NCBI RefSeq assembly: GCF_009735645.1
Contig: NZ_CP032550.1
Span: 1,922,001 to 1,986,000, forward strand
DNA: 64,000 bases
Source: Microbacterium oryzae
GTDB taxonomy: Bacteria; Actinomycetota; Actinomycetes; Actinomycetales; Microbacteriaceae
Reading direction: 5' to 3'
Shown: positions 43,793 to 51,897 of the stretch, in pieces
Numbering within the stretch: the first letter of the stretch is position 1
Layout of the letters: every line of letters begins with the position of its first letter
Translations under genes and position numbers: made by a program
Notes under the pieces: model-generated
The model's database searches: none
The model's input: the letters and a program-made list of their open reading frames with translations, nothing else
What the model was told of the DNA's origin: nothing

Positions 43793-44845
43793 TCAGCCCA
43801 GGGCGCCGGCGATCGCCACGAGCGAGCCGTACAGGGCGGCGAGGAACGCGATGAGCACGAGGCCCGGTCCCGGGCGGATCCGGAGGCGTCGCCCCGGGCG
43901 CGCCACGCGGCCGGGCGCGGAGAGCCGATTCGCCGGGACGCGATCGTCGCGCCATCGCTCCCACTGATCGATCTTCGCGACGACCGCGCGCAGCGCGGAT
44001 TCGACGTTCTGCCAGCGTTCCGCGCGCAGGGTCACCACGTCGGCGGGCGACGTGAGGAAGACCCAGTCGTCGATGAGCTCGATGTCGAAGTCCGACGCCG
44101 CGTCCATCAGCAGAGCCGCGACATCCGGGGTGAAGAGGTACAGGGCATCCGTCTCGTACCCCTGCGGACACGTGAGCGTGAAGGCACGCTCGAAGTTCCC
44201 CTCGAGGCTCAGCCGCTGATCGCGCGCCACGGCACCCTCGTGCATCACCCGTCGCACGCTGCGGGACTCGAGACGGATGTTCGGAAGCGCGGTTCCGACG
44301 CGCGTGGCGGCATAGCCACCGAAGGTCGCCTGCGCGCGGTGGCCCTGGGATGTGCGGATCTCGTAGTTCCCGAACTCGACGGGGCGCCCGCCGCGGCTCC
44401 GCATGGCGTCGATGACGCCGACCCTCCCCCGCTCGCGCCACGGCTCGAGGTGCGAGCCGTCGTGGAGCCCTGGCGCGAAGTCGAGCCCGTTCAGGCCGGC
44501 GAACCGCGCCAGACGGAAGAACTCCCGACGGCTGCGCCGCCGGGCACCCATGCGGACCGATGCCCATGTGAGCACAGCGCCCGCGATGAGGAAGAGCAGC
44601 ATCATCACGGACATCCCCGTGAGCTGCTCCGCCATGTCGGGCGCGGCTTCCTCGATCTCCTGCGCCACGCCGACGGACATCGCCAGCAGTCCGAGCGGAA
44701 CGACGAGCGCCCCGAACGTCACCACGGCGACGCGCGCGCCGCGCCCCGGCTGACGCGCACCGGGCACGTCCCGGAATCGCCGCCAGAACCGTCGCACCTC
44801 CCGCGCGCGCACGCGCTCGGTGAGAGCGGAGGTGTCGAGCGTCAC
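43793..44845 (-). CDS. Three-span membrane protein, unknown function
   Basis: A 350-residue protein. Hydrophobic segments lie near residues 40-62 and 78-98 and at the C-terminus (VLIAFLAALYGSLVAIAGAL). The middle 220 residues are soluble (ERAFTLTCPQGYETDALYLFTPDVAALLMD) and resemble no domain I can name; relatives seem to be annotated only as hypothetical membrane proteins. GTG 44845 overlaps the M23 stop by four bases, so it is coupled to the peptidase gene, which suggests an envelope role. The gene ends 18 bases inside the start of the tRNA-terminator gap. Confidence 0.75.
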   Translation of the reverse strand: MTLDTSALTERVRAREVRRFWRRFRDVPGARQPGRGARVAVVTFGALVVPLGLLAMSVGVAQEIEEAAPDMAEQLTGMSVMMLLFLIAGAVLTWASVRMGARRRSRREFFRLARFAGLNGLDFAPGLHDGSHLEPWRERGRVGVIDAMRSRGGRPVEFGNYEIRTSQGHRAQATFGGYAATRVGTALPNIRLESRSVRRVMHEGAVARDQRLSLEGNFERAFTLTCPQGYETDALYLFTPDVAALLMDAASDFDIELIDDWVFLTSPADVVTLRAERWQNVESALRAVVAKIDQWERWRDDRVPANRLSAPGRVARPGRRLRIRPGPGLVLIAFLAALYGSLVAIAGALG

Positions 44846-46134
44846 GCGCCGGACGGCGAGGACGTCTCGGTGGGCGCGGGGGTCTTGGGGGCGGGAGCGG
44901 ACGGTGCGGGCGCCGACGGCGCCGGGGCGGGAGCCGAAGGCTCCGGAGGTGCGGTCGTCGGCGGCGCACTCGGCGCCGGCTCGGAGGTCTGCGGCGGCTG
45001 CGTCGGCTCCGGCTGCGTGGTGGCCGGCGGCTCGGTCGGCTCGGCCGTAGCCGGGGGCTTCGTCGGCTGCGGCGAGGGCTGCTGGGTCGCGGGCGGCGGC
45101 GTCGGCTGCGGCGACTTCGGCGGAGCGGTCGTGGGCGGCGGCGTCTTCGACGGCTCCGGCGTCTTCGTGGGCTCCGGCGTGCGGGTCGGCTCCGTCGGCT
45201 TCGGCTCGGGCGTGCGGTCCGGCTTCTCCGACGGCGAGGGCTCCGCGGAGGGCGGCACTTGGGCGGGCTCCGCGCCACCGGGCACCGGCTGCCACGGCTT
45301 CACGTCGACAGGGTCCCCCGCGCCGTCGAGGTAGCGCCGCGGGTCGACGGGGACGCCGTCGACGTGCACCTCGAAGTGCAGGTGGTTGCCGAAGCTGTGG
45401 CCGGTGTTTCCGACGAGGCCGATCGGATCGCCGGCCTCCACCCAGTCGCCCGCCTGGACGGCGCGACTGCCGTGGATCATGTGCCCGTAGAGCGTGCGCA
45501 CGCCGTTGACATGCTGGATGATCACCGCGACGCCGTAGCCGTAGTGGCTCTCGCTGGAGAGCACGACGATGCCGGGAGACGCCGCGGTGATGGGCGTCCC
45601 GCCGGCCGCGGCCATGTCCATGCCCATGTGACGGCCGCCGCGAGCGCCGAACGGGTCGGTGAGGGTGGGGTTGGCGACCGGCCAGATGAACTTGCCGAGC
45701 GACGGAAGGTCCTTGTCGTCACCCAGGCGGGAGAGGTCGACGTCGAGGCCGGCCGCGCGCGCGTTGCCGATGAGCGCCTCGCGGGCCTTGCGCAGCGTGG
45801 CGGTGAGCTCGTCGATCGTCGTCGCGCCGTACGAGCTCGACGCGAGGTCCGGCACCTCCACCGTCTGCTCGGCGAAGCGCGCGGCCTCGTCCGAGAACCC
45901 CGCCGTCGGCGACTCCGGCGGCTCGGCCTCGTCACCCTGCGACGGGTCCACCGCGAGCGACACGGCGGCGACCGGTGCGCTCTCGGGAACCGGTCGGCCC
46001 ACGGCCAGCGCGCTGGCTCCGGTGGTGACGGCGACGAGCGCGGCGACGGCCACACCCACGTGCGCGACCAGCGTCGCACGCGGCCGCTGCGCGGCCTCGT
46101 CTTCGCTCTGACGGTCCGATATCTCCGAATGCAT
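44842..46134 (-). CDS. Secreted M23 peptidase with long Pro/Thr-rich tail
   Basis: A 430-residue protein. A cytoplasmic 22-residue tail and one export segment (LVAHVGVAVAALVAVTTGASALAVG, about 22-46) precede a short helical stretch and an M23 domain. The zinc ligands are HMGMDMAAAGG near 173 and HLHFEVHVDG near 254. The last 150 residues are almost only Pro, Thr, Glu, Ser and Ala repeats, a probable wall-spanning or disordered tail. It likely hydrolyses peptidoglycan cross-links. Its ribosome site (GGGGGA) is buried in a 7-bp inverted repeat. Confidence 0.9.
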   Translation of the reverse strand: MHSEISDRQSEDEAAQRPRATLVAHVGVAVAALVAVTTGASALAVGRPVPESAPVAAVSLAVDPSQGDEAEPPESPTAGFSDEAARFAEQTVEVPDLASSSYGATTIDELTATLRKAREALIGNARAAGLDVDLSRLGDDKDLPSLGKFIWPVANPTLTDPFGARGGRHMGMDMAAAGGTPITAASPGIVVLSSESHYGYGVAVIIQHVNGVRTLYGHMIHGSRAVQAGDWVEAGDPIGLVGNTGHSFGNHLHFEVHVDGVPVDPRRYLDGAGDPVDVKPWQPVPGGAEPAQVPPSAEPSPSEKPDRTPEPKPTEPTRTPEPTKTPEPSKTPPPTTAPPKSPQPTPPPATQQPSPQPTKPPATAEPTEPPATTQPEPTQPPQTSEPAPSAPPTTAPPEPSAPAPAPSAPAPSAPAPKTPAPTETSSPSGA

Positions 46135-46139
46135 TGAAT

Positions 46140-46162
46140 TCCCCCACGCCTATCTTGGGGGA
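46140..46162 (-). promoter_or_regulatory. Hairpin masking the M23 peptidase ribosome-binding site
   Basis: On the minus strand TCCCCCA at 46162-46156 can pair perfectly with TGGGGGA at 46146-46140 across a 9-base loop. The second arm is the only purine run before ATG 46134, so pairing would hide it. This may be a translational switch, or a dyad operator in the divergent gap. Confidence 0.45.
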
Positions 46163-46257
46163 TGCCGGCCGGAGAAGGAAGCGCAGGCTCCGATACCGCT
46201 GGAACGGCCATCCATCAAGCCCAGGAAAAGCGGCCGCAACGGTGCCAGGGTGAGCTC

Positions 46258-46440
46258 ATGAGTCTGATCTGGCACCAGCAGGACGTGGAGTTCCGCCGCG
46301 AGTGGACCGGGAAGCCCGTCGAGGAGATCGAGAAGCACGCCGGCCCCGTCGTCGAGCAGCTCACGCCGGGTGCCGGCGCCGAGATCGTGCACGCGTATGC
46401 GATCGCGGTCGCCGAGGGCCGGCCCTTCGGGCTGGATTGA
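46258..46440 (+). CDS. Small acidic protein, unknown function
   Basis: A 60-residue protein beginning MSLIWHQQDVEFRREWTGK. A central helix (VEEIEKHAGPVVEQL) and a C-terminal stretch HAYAIAVAEGRPFGLD follow. I do not recognise the family. AGGG upstream of the ATG at 46258 favours this start over a 93-codon reading from 46162 that would begin inside the hairpin. It lies five bases before acylphosphatase and is probably cotranscribed. Confidence 0.65.
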   Translation: MSLIWHQQDVEFRREWTGKPVEEIEKHAGPVVEQLTPGAGAEIVHAYAIAVAEGRPFGLD

Positions 46441-46444
46441 TCGG

Positions 46445-46729
46445 ATGGCCGAGGCGAGGCGGGTGCGCGTGGTCGTGGCGGGCGGCGTGCAGGGTGTGGG
46501 CTTCCGCTGGAGCACCGCGCGCCAAGCCGAGCGGCTGGGCGTGAGCGGCTGGGTGCGGAACGCGGGAAGCACCACCGTCGAGGCGGAGCTCGAGGGAGCG
46601 CCGGATGCCGTGCAGGCCGTGGTCGACTGGATGCGGCACGGGCCCGTCGGCGCGCGCGTGGACGCACTGACGGTGGAGGACACCACCGCCCAGGGCACAT
46701 CCGACTTCGAGGTGAGCGCTTCGAGGTGA
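46445..46729 (+). CDS. acyP: Acylphosphatase
   Basis: A 94-residue enzyme. VVVAGGVQGVGFRWSTARQAERLGVSGWVRN (residues about 9-39) contains the phosphate-binding GVQGVGFR loop and the catalytic Arg and Asn. It hydrolyses acyl phosphates. The C-terminal VSASR is encoded by the start of a 14-base tandem repeat that continues past the stop, so the 3' end may have been remodelled by repeat expansion. Confidence 0.92.
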   Translation: MAEARRVRVVVAGGVQGVGFRWSTARQAERLGVSGWVRNAGSTTVEAELEGAPDAVQAVVDWMRHGPVGARVDALTVEDTTAQGTSDFEVSASR

Positions 46730-46778
46730 GCGCTTCGAGGTGAGCGCTTCGAGGTGAGCGCCTCGAGGTGAGCGCTTC
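46709..46778. repeat. Five-copy 14-bp tandem repeat at the acylphosphatase 3' end
   Basis: Five back-to-back copies of GAGGTGAGCGCTTC, with one T-to-C change in copy four. The acylphosphatase stop lies in copy two and the array runs to about 30 bases before the ACT-protein stop. Because 14 is not a multiple of three, copy-number change would shift the frame at the end of acylphosphatase. Confidence 0.9.
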
Positions 46779-46809
46779 GCGCTGACCTCCGCGTGCGCCG
46801 GGGTGGGCT

Positions 46810-47340
46810 TCAGCCCAGCGGCGCGGGCACGGTCTCGTCGACGGTGGCGACGTCGACCTGGATCTCGGCGGCGATGCCCTCGAGCTCGCGCGCGACGTCG
46901 GCCACGGCGACGCCCTCGGGGACGCGGACCGTGGCCGCGGTTTCGAAGAGGCGGCCTCCCGACATGGCGGCCTCCCGCGTCTGCGTCGACATGCTCTCGA
47001 TGCTCGCACCGCCGCGCAGCAGCGCCGCCGACACCTCGCGGACGATTCCCGGGCGGTCGTCGCCGAGGACCTGCAGCGAGAACCTCGCACCCGTGACCGC
47101 CTCGGACTGCTCGGCCGCGCGCACGGTGATGGCGAGGCCGTCGATGCGCTCGAGGTCCTCCGTCAGCGCGACGACTCGCGACGTCGGCGCCGACACCTGC
47201 ACCACTCCGGCGAAGGTGCCGTCGAGCTCGGCGAGCCGGCTGCTCTCCCAGTTGCCGCCGTGCGCCTCCACGACATCCGCCACCCGGGCGACGAGTCCGG
47301 CACGGTCTTGTCCGATGAGCGTGAGCACGAGCGAGGCCAT
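46810..47340 (-). CDS. Double ACT-domain protein (glycine cleavage repressor-like)
   Basis: A 176-residue protein with two ACT domains: LVLTLIGQDRAGLVARVADVVEAHGGN (residues 3-29) and FSLQVLGDDRPGIVREVSAALLRGGA (about 88-113). It resembles GcvR, which senses amino acids and modulates regulation in enteric bacteria; in actinobacteria its ligand and target are unknown. The ATG lies six bases after a TACGCT box, suggesting a leaderless transcript. It converges on the acylphosphatase repeat. Confidence 0.88.
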   Translation of the reverse strand: MASLVLTLIGQDRAGLVARVADVVEAHGGNWESSRLAELDGTFAGVVQVSAPTSRVVALTEDLERIDGLAITVRAAEQSEAVTGARFSLQVLGDDRPGIVREVSAALLRGGASIESMSTQTREAAMSGGRLFETAATVRVPEGVAVADVARELEGIAAEIQVDVATVDETVPAPLG

Positions 47341-47346
47341 GGCCCG

Positions 47347-47352
47347 AGCGTA
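47347..47352 (-). promoter_or_regulatory. Candidate -10 box for leaderless ACT-protein transcript
   Basis: TACGCT on the minus strand, six bases before ATG 47340, with no ribosome site between. Confidence 0.5.
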
Positions 47353-47555
47353 TCCGGCAGGCCCGACGCTGTCGACGCGCGGGGCAGGACGCTCCGCGCA
47401 TCAATTCCCGACCCCGACGTATCAGCGCGACCTGAGCGCTCTCCTCCCTCAGTGAACGGGGCCCCATTCGTGCCGGACGGGCTCTTCGAGGGATGGGGGC
47501 ATGCGATGGCGATTCTGCATCGGCAGCGGCGTGGAGCCGCACCAGGGGGCGCGCG

Positions 47556-49106
47556 GTGACCGCGCTCGAAGAGACCCTGGGAACGCTCCGCCCGCGGCGC
47601 CGCATCGGACTCCGTCCGCTGCGCGAGGTCGTCGGCCGCGAGCCGTTGGCGCTGCGGCCGACGGAGGAGACGCACGAGGTTGCGGTCGAGCGCCCGGTCG
47701 CCTCGCCGTATGCGACCGCGGCAGCCCCCCGCACCGCGACCGCTCTCGCTCGTCGCCTGCGCATCGAACGCGGACAGCGGCTCCTGACCGCCGCGGCCGA
47801 CGCCGTCGTCGTGTCCGCGGCAGCCCTCCTGGCCTGGGTTCTCGCACCGTTCCTCGGCGCGCAGCCCGACGCCCTGCCGTGCGCGCTGAGCGCGGCCGTG
47901 TGGTGGACCGCTCTCCGCGTCGCCGGCTCCCGCTCGGCGACCGCCACGGCGGCTCGCCCGCGGCTTCTCGCCCCGACCGTCGTGGCCTTCGGCCTGCTCA
48001 CGATGGGCTTCGTGGCGGTCGAGTCCGAAGCGATCCGCCCCGTGCTGCTCGTCGCGGCTCCGATCGGACTCGCCGGGCTCGCGCTGTCGCGGGAGGCGCT
48101 GCGCTTCCGCGCCGCAGTCCGCCGTCGCGCCGGGCACGATCTCGCGTCGGCCCTCCTCGTGGGCAGGGCGGTCGACGTCGAGGGCTTCGCCGCGGCCCTC
48201 GCCCGCGACGACGCGAGCGGCTACCGGATCGACGGCTCGGTGCTCATCGAGGACACCGCCGACCCCGCCGAGGTCATCGAGCGCGTGACGGCGGCCGCCG
48301 GGTCGCTGGGCACCGACACCGTCATCGTCGCGAGCGCCCCGCCCGCCGGCAGCGACCTCATCAAGCGCCTCGGATGGCGTCTGGAGGGGCTCGCAGCGGA
48401 GATCGTCGTCGCGAACGGACTGCGCGACACCGCGCCGTCGCGCCTCGCCCTCCTGCAGATCCAGGGCGTCCCCTTCGTGCAGGTGCAGGTCCCCCGCTAC
48501 CGCGGGGCGTCGCACCTCGCCAAGCGCGCGGTCGACGTGGTCGTGTCGACTCTCGCGCTCGTCGCGATCGGCGCGGTGCTGCCGGTGATCGCCCTCGCGA
48601 TCAAGCTCGACTCCCCCGGCCCGGTGTTCTTCCTGCAGGAGCGCATCGGACGCGACGGCCGCCCGTTCCGGATGGTGAAGTTCCGCTCGATGTCGCAGTC
48701 GGCCGAGGCCGAGCGCGAGCGCCTCGAGGCCGCGAACGAGGGAGCGGGGCCGCTCTTCAAGCTGCGGGACGACCCCCGCGTCACCACCGTCGGACGCTTC
48801 CTGCGGAAGTTCTCCGTCGACGAGCTCCCCCAGTTCTGGAACGTGCTGAGGGGCGACATGAGCGTCGTCGGGCCTCGGCCCCCGCTGCCGCGCGAGGTGT
48901 TCGCGTACGAGCGCTCCGCCTACCGCCGCCTGTATGTCAAGCCGGGCATCACCGGCCCCTGGCAGGTCGGTGGGCGCAGTGACCTGACGTGGGAGGAGAG
49001 CGTCCGCATCGACCTCCGCTACGTCGAGAACTGGTCCATCGCGACCGACCTGAAGATCATCCTCCGCACCGCCGCGGTGGTCGTCCGTCCGAAAGGGGCG
49101 TACTGA
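47556..49106 (+). CDS. Exopolysaccharide polyprenyl-phosphate sugar transferase
   Basis: A 516-residue WbaP/WcaJ-type enzyme. Four N-terminal membrane segments (residues about 88-170) precede a Rossmann-like region with a CoA-binding-like fold (about 180-300). The C-terminal bacterial sugar transferase domain (about 325-516) has LDSPGPVFFLQERIGRDG, VKFRSM, DELPQFWNVLRGDMSVVGPRP and YVKPGITGPWQVGGRSDLTWEE. It transfers a sugar-1-phosphate to undecaprenyl phosphate, starting a repeat unit. GTG 47556 has AGGGGG in front. It overlaps the next gene by one base and heads the polysaccharide locus. Confidence 0.93.
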   Translation: MTALEETLGTLRPRRRIGLRPLREVVGREPLALRPTEETHEVAVERPVASPYATAAAPRTATALARRLRIERGQRLLTAAADAVVVSAAALLAWVLAPFLGAQPDALPCALSAAVWWTALRVAGSRSATATAARPRLLAPTVVAFGLLTMGFVAVESEAIRPVLLVAAPIGLAGLALSREALRFRAAVRRRAGHDLASALLVGRAVDVEGFAAALARDDASGYRIDGSVLIEDTADPAEVIERVTAAAGSLGTDTVIVASAPPAGSDLIKRLGWRLEGLAAEIVVANGLRDTAPSRLALLQIQGVPFVQVQVPRYRGASHLAKRAVDVVVSTLALVAIGAVLPVIALAIKLDSPGPVFFLQERIGRDGRPFRMVKFRSMSQSAEAERERLEAANEGAGPLFKLRDDPRVTTVGRFLRKFSVDELPQFWNVLRGDMSVVGPRPPLPREVFAYERSAYRRLYVKPGITGPWQVGGRSDLTWEESVRIDLRYVENWSIATDLKIILRTAAVVVRPKGAY

Positions 49107-49987
49107 TGTCTCAAGCAACCCTGTCTCTGTCGTCGGTGATGCCGACCCTCCGCCGACGCGCGACGCCGCCGCCGGCCGTCCCCCGCCTCGTCAGCGACGA
49201 CTTCGCGAGCCTCCCCGTCATCGAGATCGGCGGCGCGCCCGTCCACCTCGTCGACGAGCGGGTCGCGCGACGCGTCATCGCCGAGGCGACCCGGCGACCG
49301 CTGCGCAAGCCGCTCGCGGTCTCGTCGATCAACCTCGATCACATCCACCACTTCGCCGGCGGCACGGACTCCTTCCGCTCCGACGGCTCGGTGCGCTGGC
49401 TCAACCTCATCGACGGCGCGCCCATCGCGCACCAGGCGCAGCGGATGACCGGCGTCGCCTACCCGCGTCTGGCGGGCAGCGACATCGTGACGTCGGTGCT
49501 CACCGACCTCGCCGCGGCCGACCTGTCCGTGGGCGTCGTGGGCGGCATGCCCGAGGTCGCCGAGCCGCTGCGCCAGCGTCTCGCCGACGGATGGCCGGGG
49601 CTGCGCTTCGCGGGCCACTGGTCGCCCTCGCGCGAGGAGCTGAACGACCCCGAGGCCTGCCGCCGGCTCTGCGACGAGATCCGCGCCACGGGAGTGAACG
49701 TGCTGCTGGTCTGCCTCGGCAAGCCGCGCCAGGAGCGCTGGATCTCCGCCTACGGCGCGCAGACCGGCGCCGACGCGCTGCTGGCGTTCGGCGCGGTCGT
49801 CGACTTCCTCGCCGGGCGCGTCAGCCGCGCCCCGGAGTGGGTCAGCAACGCCGGCGTCGAATGGGCGTACCGCCTCATGCTCGAGCCGCGCCGGCTCGCC
49901 CGCCGCTACCTCATCCAGGGTCCGCCGGCGTACCTCGCTGTGCGCCGTTCCCAGGCGCAGCCGATCCGCGCCCTGACGCCGGCCTGA
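49106..49987 (+). CDS. WecG/TagA/CpsF-family glycosyltransferase
   Basis: A 293-residue GT26 enzyme. SSINLDHIHHF, LIDGAPIAH, GVVGGMPEVAEPL and VCLGKPRQERWI are the family blocks. Members add the second sugar (often N-acetylmannosaminuronate or N-acetylmannosamine) to the lipid-linked first sugar. The ATG overlaps the sugar transferase stop (TGATG). Its last 77 bases overlap the convergent VanZ gene. It is very probably step two of this polysaccharide. Confidence 0.92.
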   Translation: MSQATLSLSSVMPTLRRRATPPPAVPRLVSDDFASLPVIEIGGAPVHLVDERVARRVIAEATRRPLRKPLAVSSINLDHIHHFAGGTDSFRSDGSVRWLNLIDGAPIAHQAQRMTGVAYPRLAGSDIVTSVLTDLAAADLSVGVVGGMPEVAEPLRQRLADGWPGLRFAGHWSPSREELNDPEACRRLCDEIRATGVNVLLVCLGKPRQERWISAYGAQTGADALLAFGAVVDFLAGRVSRAPEWVSNAGVEWAYRLMLEPRRLARRYLIQGPPAYLAVRRSQAQPIRALTPA

Positions 49988-50375
49988 CCAGCCGACGCCG
50001 CACCGCCCATCCGATCGCCGCCCCGAGCAGCGCGCCCAGCGAATTCGCGAGCACGTCGCGCGGGGTGGCGAACCGGCCGTCGAGAGCCGTCTGCGCGACC
50101 TCGGCGGCCACCGAGACGCCCACCGCAACGAGGACGCCGAGCCACGGACGCCGCCACAGCAGCGTCAGCAGGAAGCCGAACGGCAGGAACAGCACGATGT
50201 TCGCACCGAACTCCACCCAGCCCTGTCTCACCCCGGGGAGCCCCAGCTCGCGCACCGCTTCGGTGATCGCCTCGACGGCTCTTCCGGGTGAGACCGGGGA
50301 GAGCAGCACGACGATCACGGCCAGCACGTACGCGCCCAGGCCCCACAGCGCCCAGCGGCGCGCATCCGATCTCAC
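49911..50375 (-). CDS. VanZ-family membrane protein
   Basis: A protein of about 154 residues. Four membrane segments carry the VanZ family pattern: LSPVSP after the first, ANIVLFLPFGFLLTLLW in the middle, and a DVLANSLGALLGAAIGW block near the end. VanZ proteins in polysaccharide clusters are of unknown role; teicoplanin tolerance is known only for some. GTG 50375 has GGTAGGGAC in front; GTG 50393 is an alternative. It is antisense to the 3' end of the WecG-type gene and to the presumed leader of the ligase gene. Confidence 0.85.
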   Translation of the reverse strand: MRSDARRWALWGLGAYVLAVIVVLLSPVSPGRAVEAITEAVRELGLPGVRQGWVEFGANIVLFLPFGFLLTLLWRRPWLGVLVAVGVSVAAEVAQTALDGRFATPRDVLANSLGALLGAAIGWAVRRRLVRPASGRGSAAPGNGAQRGTPADPG

Positions 50376-51897
50376 GTCCCTACCGTCGCACACGAACGTC
50401 GCCGCCTACCTCCTCGCAGAGGCACCGGGCGAGGCGACCGCGTGGATCGACGGCACCGGCGCGCTCTCCTACGCGAACCTCCGCGCGGCGGTCGGCGCGA
50501 TGATGGACCGCGTGGCCGCCCTCGGCCTCGACCGCGGCGAGCCGGTGGCGGTCCTCGCCGCGAACGGGACGTTCTGGATCGCCTCGTACCTCGCGATCCT
50601 CGCCTCGGGGATGGTCGCGGTGCCGCTTCCGACCGCCCTCGACGCCGGGGAGATCGCTCGCCGCGCATCGTGGGCGCGCTGCGGCGCGCTTCTGGTCGGA
50701 CGCTCGCAGTCGGCGAAGGCGGAGGCCGCAGCCGTCGCGGGCATCCCCGTCCTCGAGGAGGAGGACGGGGATGCGTGGGCCCGAGGAGAGGCGGCCGACT
50801 TCCCCGTCACCGAGGTCGATCCGGACGCCGACGCGGCGTACCTCTTCACCTCGGGCACGACCGGCGACCCTCGCGCCGTGCGGATCACGCATGAGAACAT
50901 CCGCGCGAACACGGACTCGATCCTCGGCTACCTCGAGCTCGCCGCCGACGACCGGATGCTGGTCGTGCTGCCGTTCACCTATGTGTTCGGCGCCTCGCTG
51001 CTGCACACGCACCTCCGCGCGGGCGCCTCGCTCGTCGACCACCCGTCGTCCGCATTCCCGGAGACGATCGTGCAGGCGCTCGCCGACCACGCCTGCACCG
51101 GGATGGCCGGGGTGCCGTCGGTCTACAACCTCCTGGTCCGAGGCAGCACGTTCACGCGGCGCGAACTGCCCGCCCTGCGCCACATGCAGCAGGCCGGCGG
51201 AGCGCTCTCTCCGCGCGTGCTGCGCGAGCTCGTTGCCGGGCAGCCGCACGCGCGTCTGTTCGTGATGTACGGCCAGACGGAGGCGACTGCGCGACTGTCG
51301 TACCTGCCGCCCGAGGAGCTGCTGCGCCGGGAGGGCTCGATCGGCCGCGGCATCCCCGGCGTCGCACTCCGGGTGCTGGACGAGGGCGGCGCCGACGTCG
51401 CGCCCGGCGAGGTGGGCGAGATCGTCGCCACGGGGCGCAACATCTCCCCCGGCTACCTCGACGACCCTGCGGCGAGCGCCCGCAAGATGTCGGACGGCGT
51501 CCTGCGAACCGGCGACCTGGGCACCGTCGACGCCGACGGCTTCATCTACGTGGTCGACCGCGCCGAGGACTTCATCAAGTCGTGGGGCTACCGCATTGCG
51601 AGCACCGACGTGGAGGCCGCGGCCATGGAGCTGCCGGGACTCATCGCCGCGGCGGCCGTCGGCCTGCCCGACGAGCGGTCCGGTGAGCGCGTCGAGATGG
51701 TGGTCGTCACCGGCCCCGATCATCCCCCCACCACGCAGGATGTCATCCGCCACTGCCGCGAGCGCCTGGCTGCCTACATGGTTCCCGCGCGCGTGCACAT
51801 CGTCGACGCCCTGCCCGTCAACGCGAACGGCAAGGTCGTCAAGCGCAGCGTGCGGGAGCTCTGCATCGCCGCATCACTGGCACGGGCGTCGTCATGA
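50263..51897 (+). CDS. AMP-forming acyl/aminoacyl ligase (ANL superfamily)
   Basis: About 545 residues from the nearest upstream canonical start, GTG 50263. Family resemblance begins only at 50392 (NVAAYLLAEAPGEATAWID), where the codon is ACG and there is no ATG, GTG or TTG; the next ATG is 50500, inside the domain. Adenylation motifs are FTSGTTGDPRAVRITHEN (about 50846), MYGQTEATARLSYLP and KSWGYRIASTDVE, with the C-terminal VNANGKVVKRS lysine. It should activate a carboxylate as an adenylate and load CoA or the carrier protein encoded at 56373. It overlaps the next gene (ATGA). Confidence 0.85.
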   Translation: MIASTALPGETGESSTTITASTYAPRPHSAQRRASDLTSLPSHTNVAAYLLAEAPGEATAWIDGTGALSYANLRAAVGAMMDRVAALGLDRGEPVAVLAANGTFWIASYLAILASGMVAVPLPTALDAGEIARRASWARCGALLVGRSQSAKAEAAAVAGIPVLEEEDGDAWARGEAADFPVTEVDPDADAAYLFTSGTTGDPRAVRITHENIRANTDSILGYLELAADDRMLVVLPFTYVFGASLLHTHLRAGASLVDHPSSAFPETIVQALADHACTGMAGVPSVYNLLVRGSTFTRRELPALRHMQQAGGALSPRVLRELVAGQPHARLFVMYGQTEATARLSYLPPEELLRREGSIGRGIPGVALRVLDEGGADVAPGEVGEIVATGRNISPGYLDDPAASARKMSDGVLRTGDLGTVDADGFIYVVDRAEDFIKSWGYRIASTDVEAAAMELPGLIAAAAVGLPDERSGERVEMVVVTGPDHPPTTQDVIRHCRERLAAYMVPARVHIVDALPVNANGKVVKRSVRELCIAASLARASS

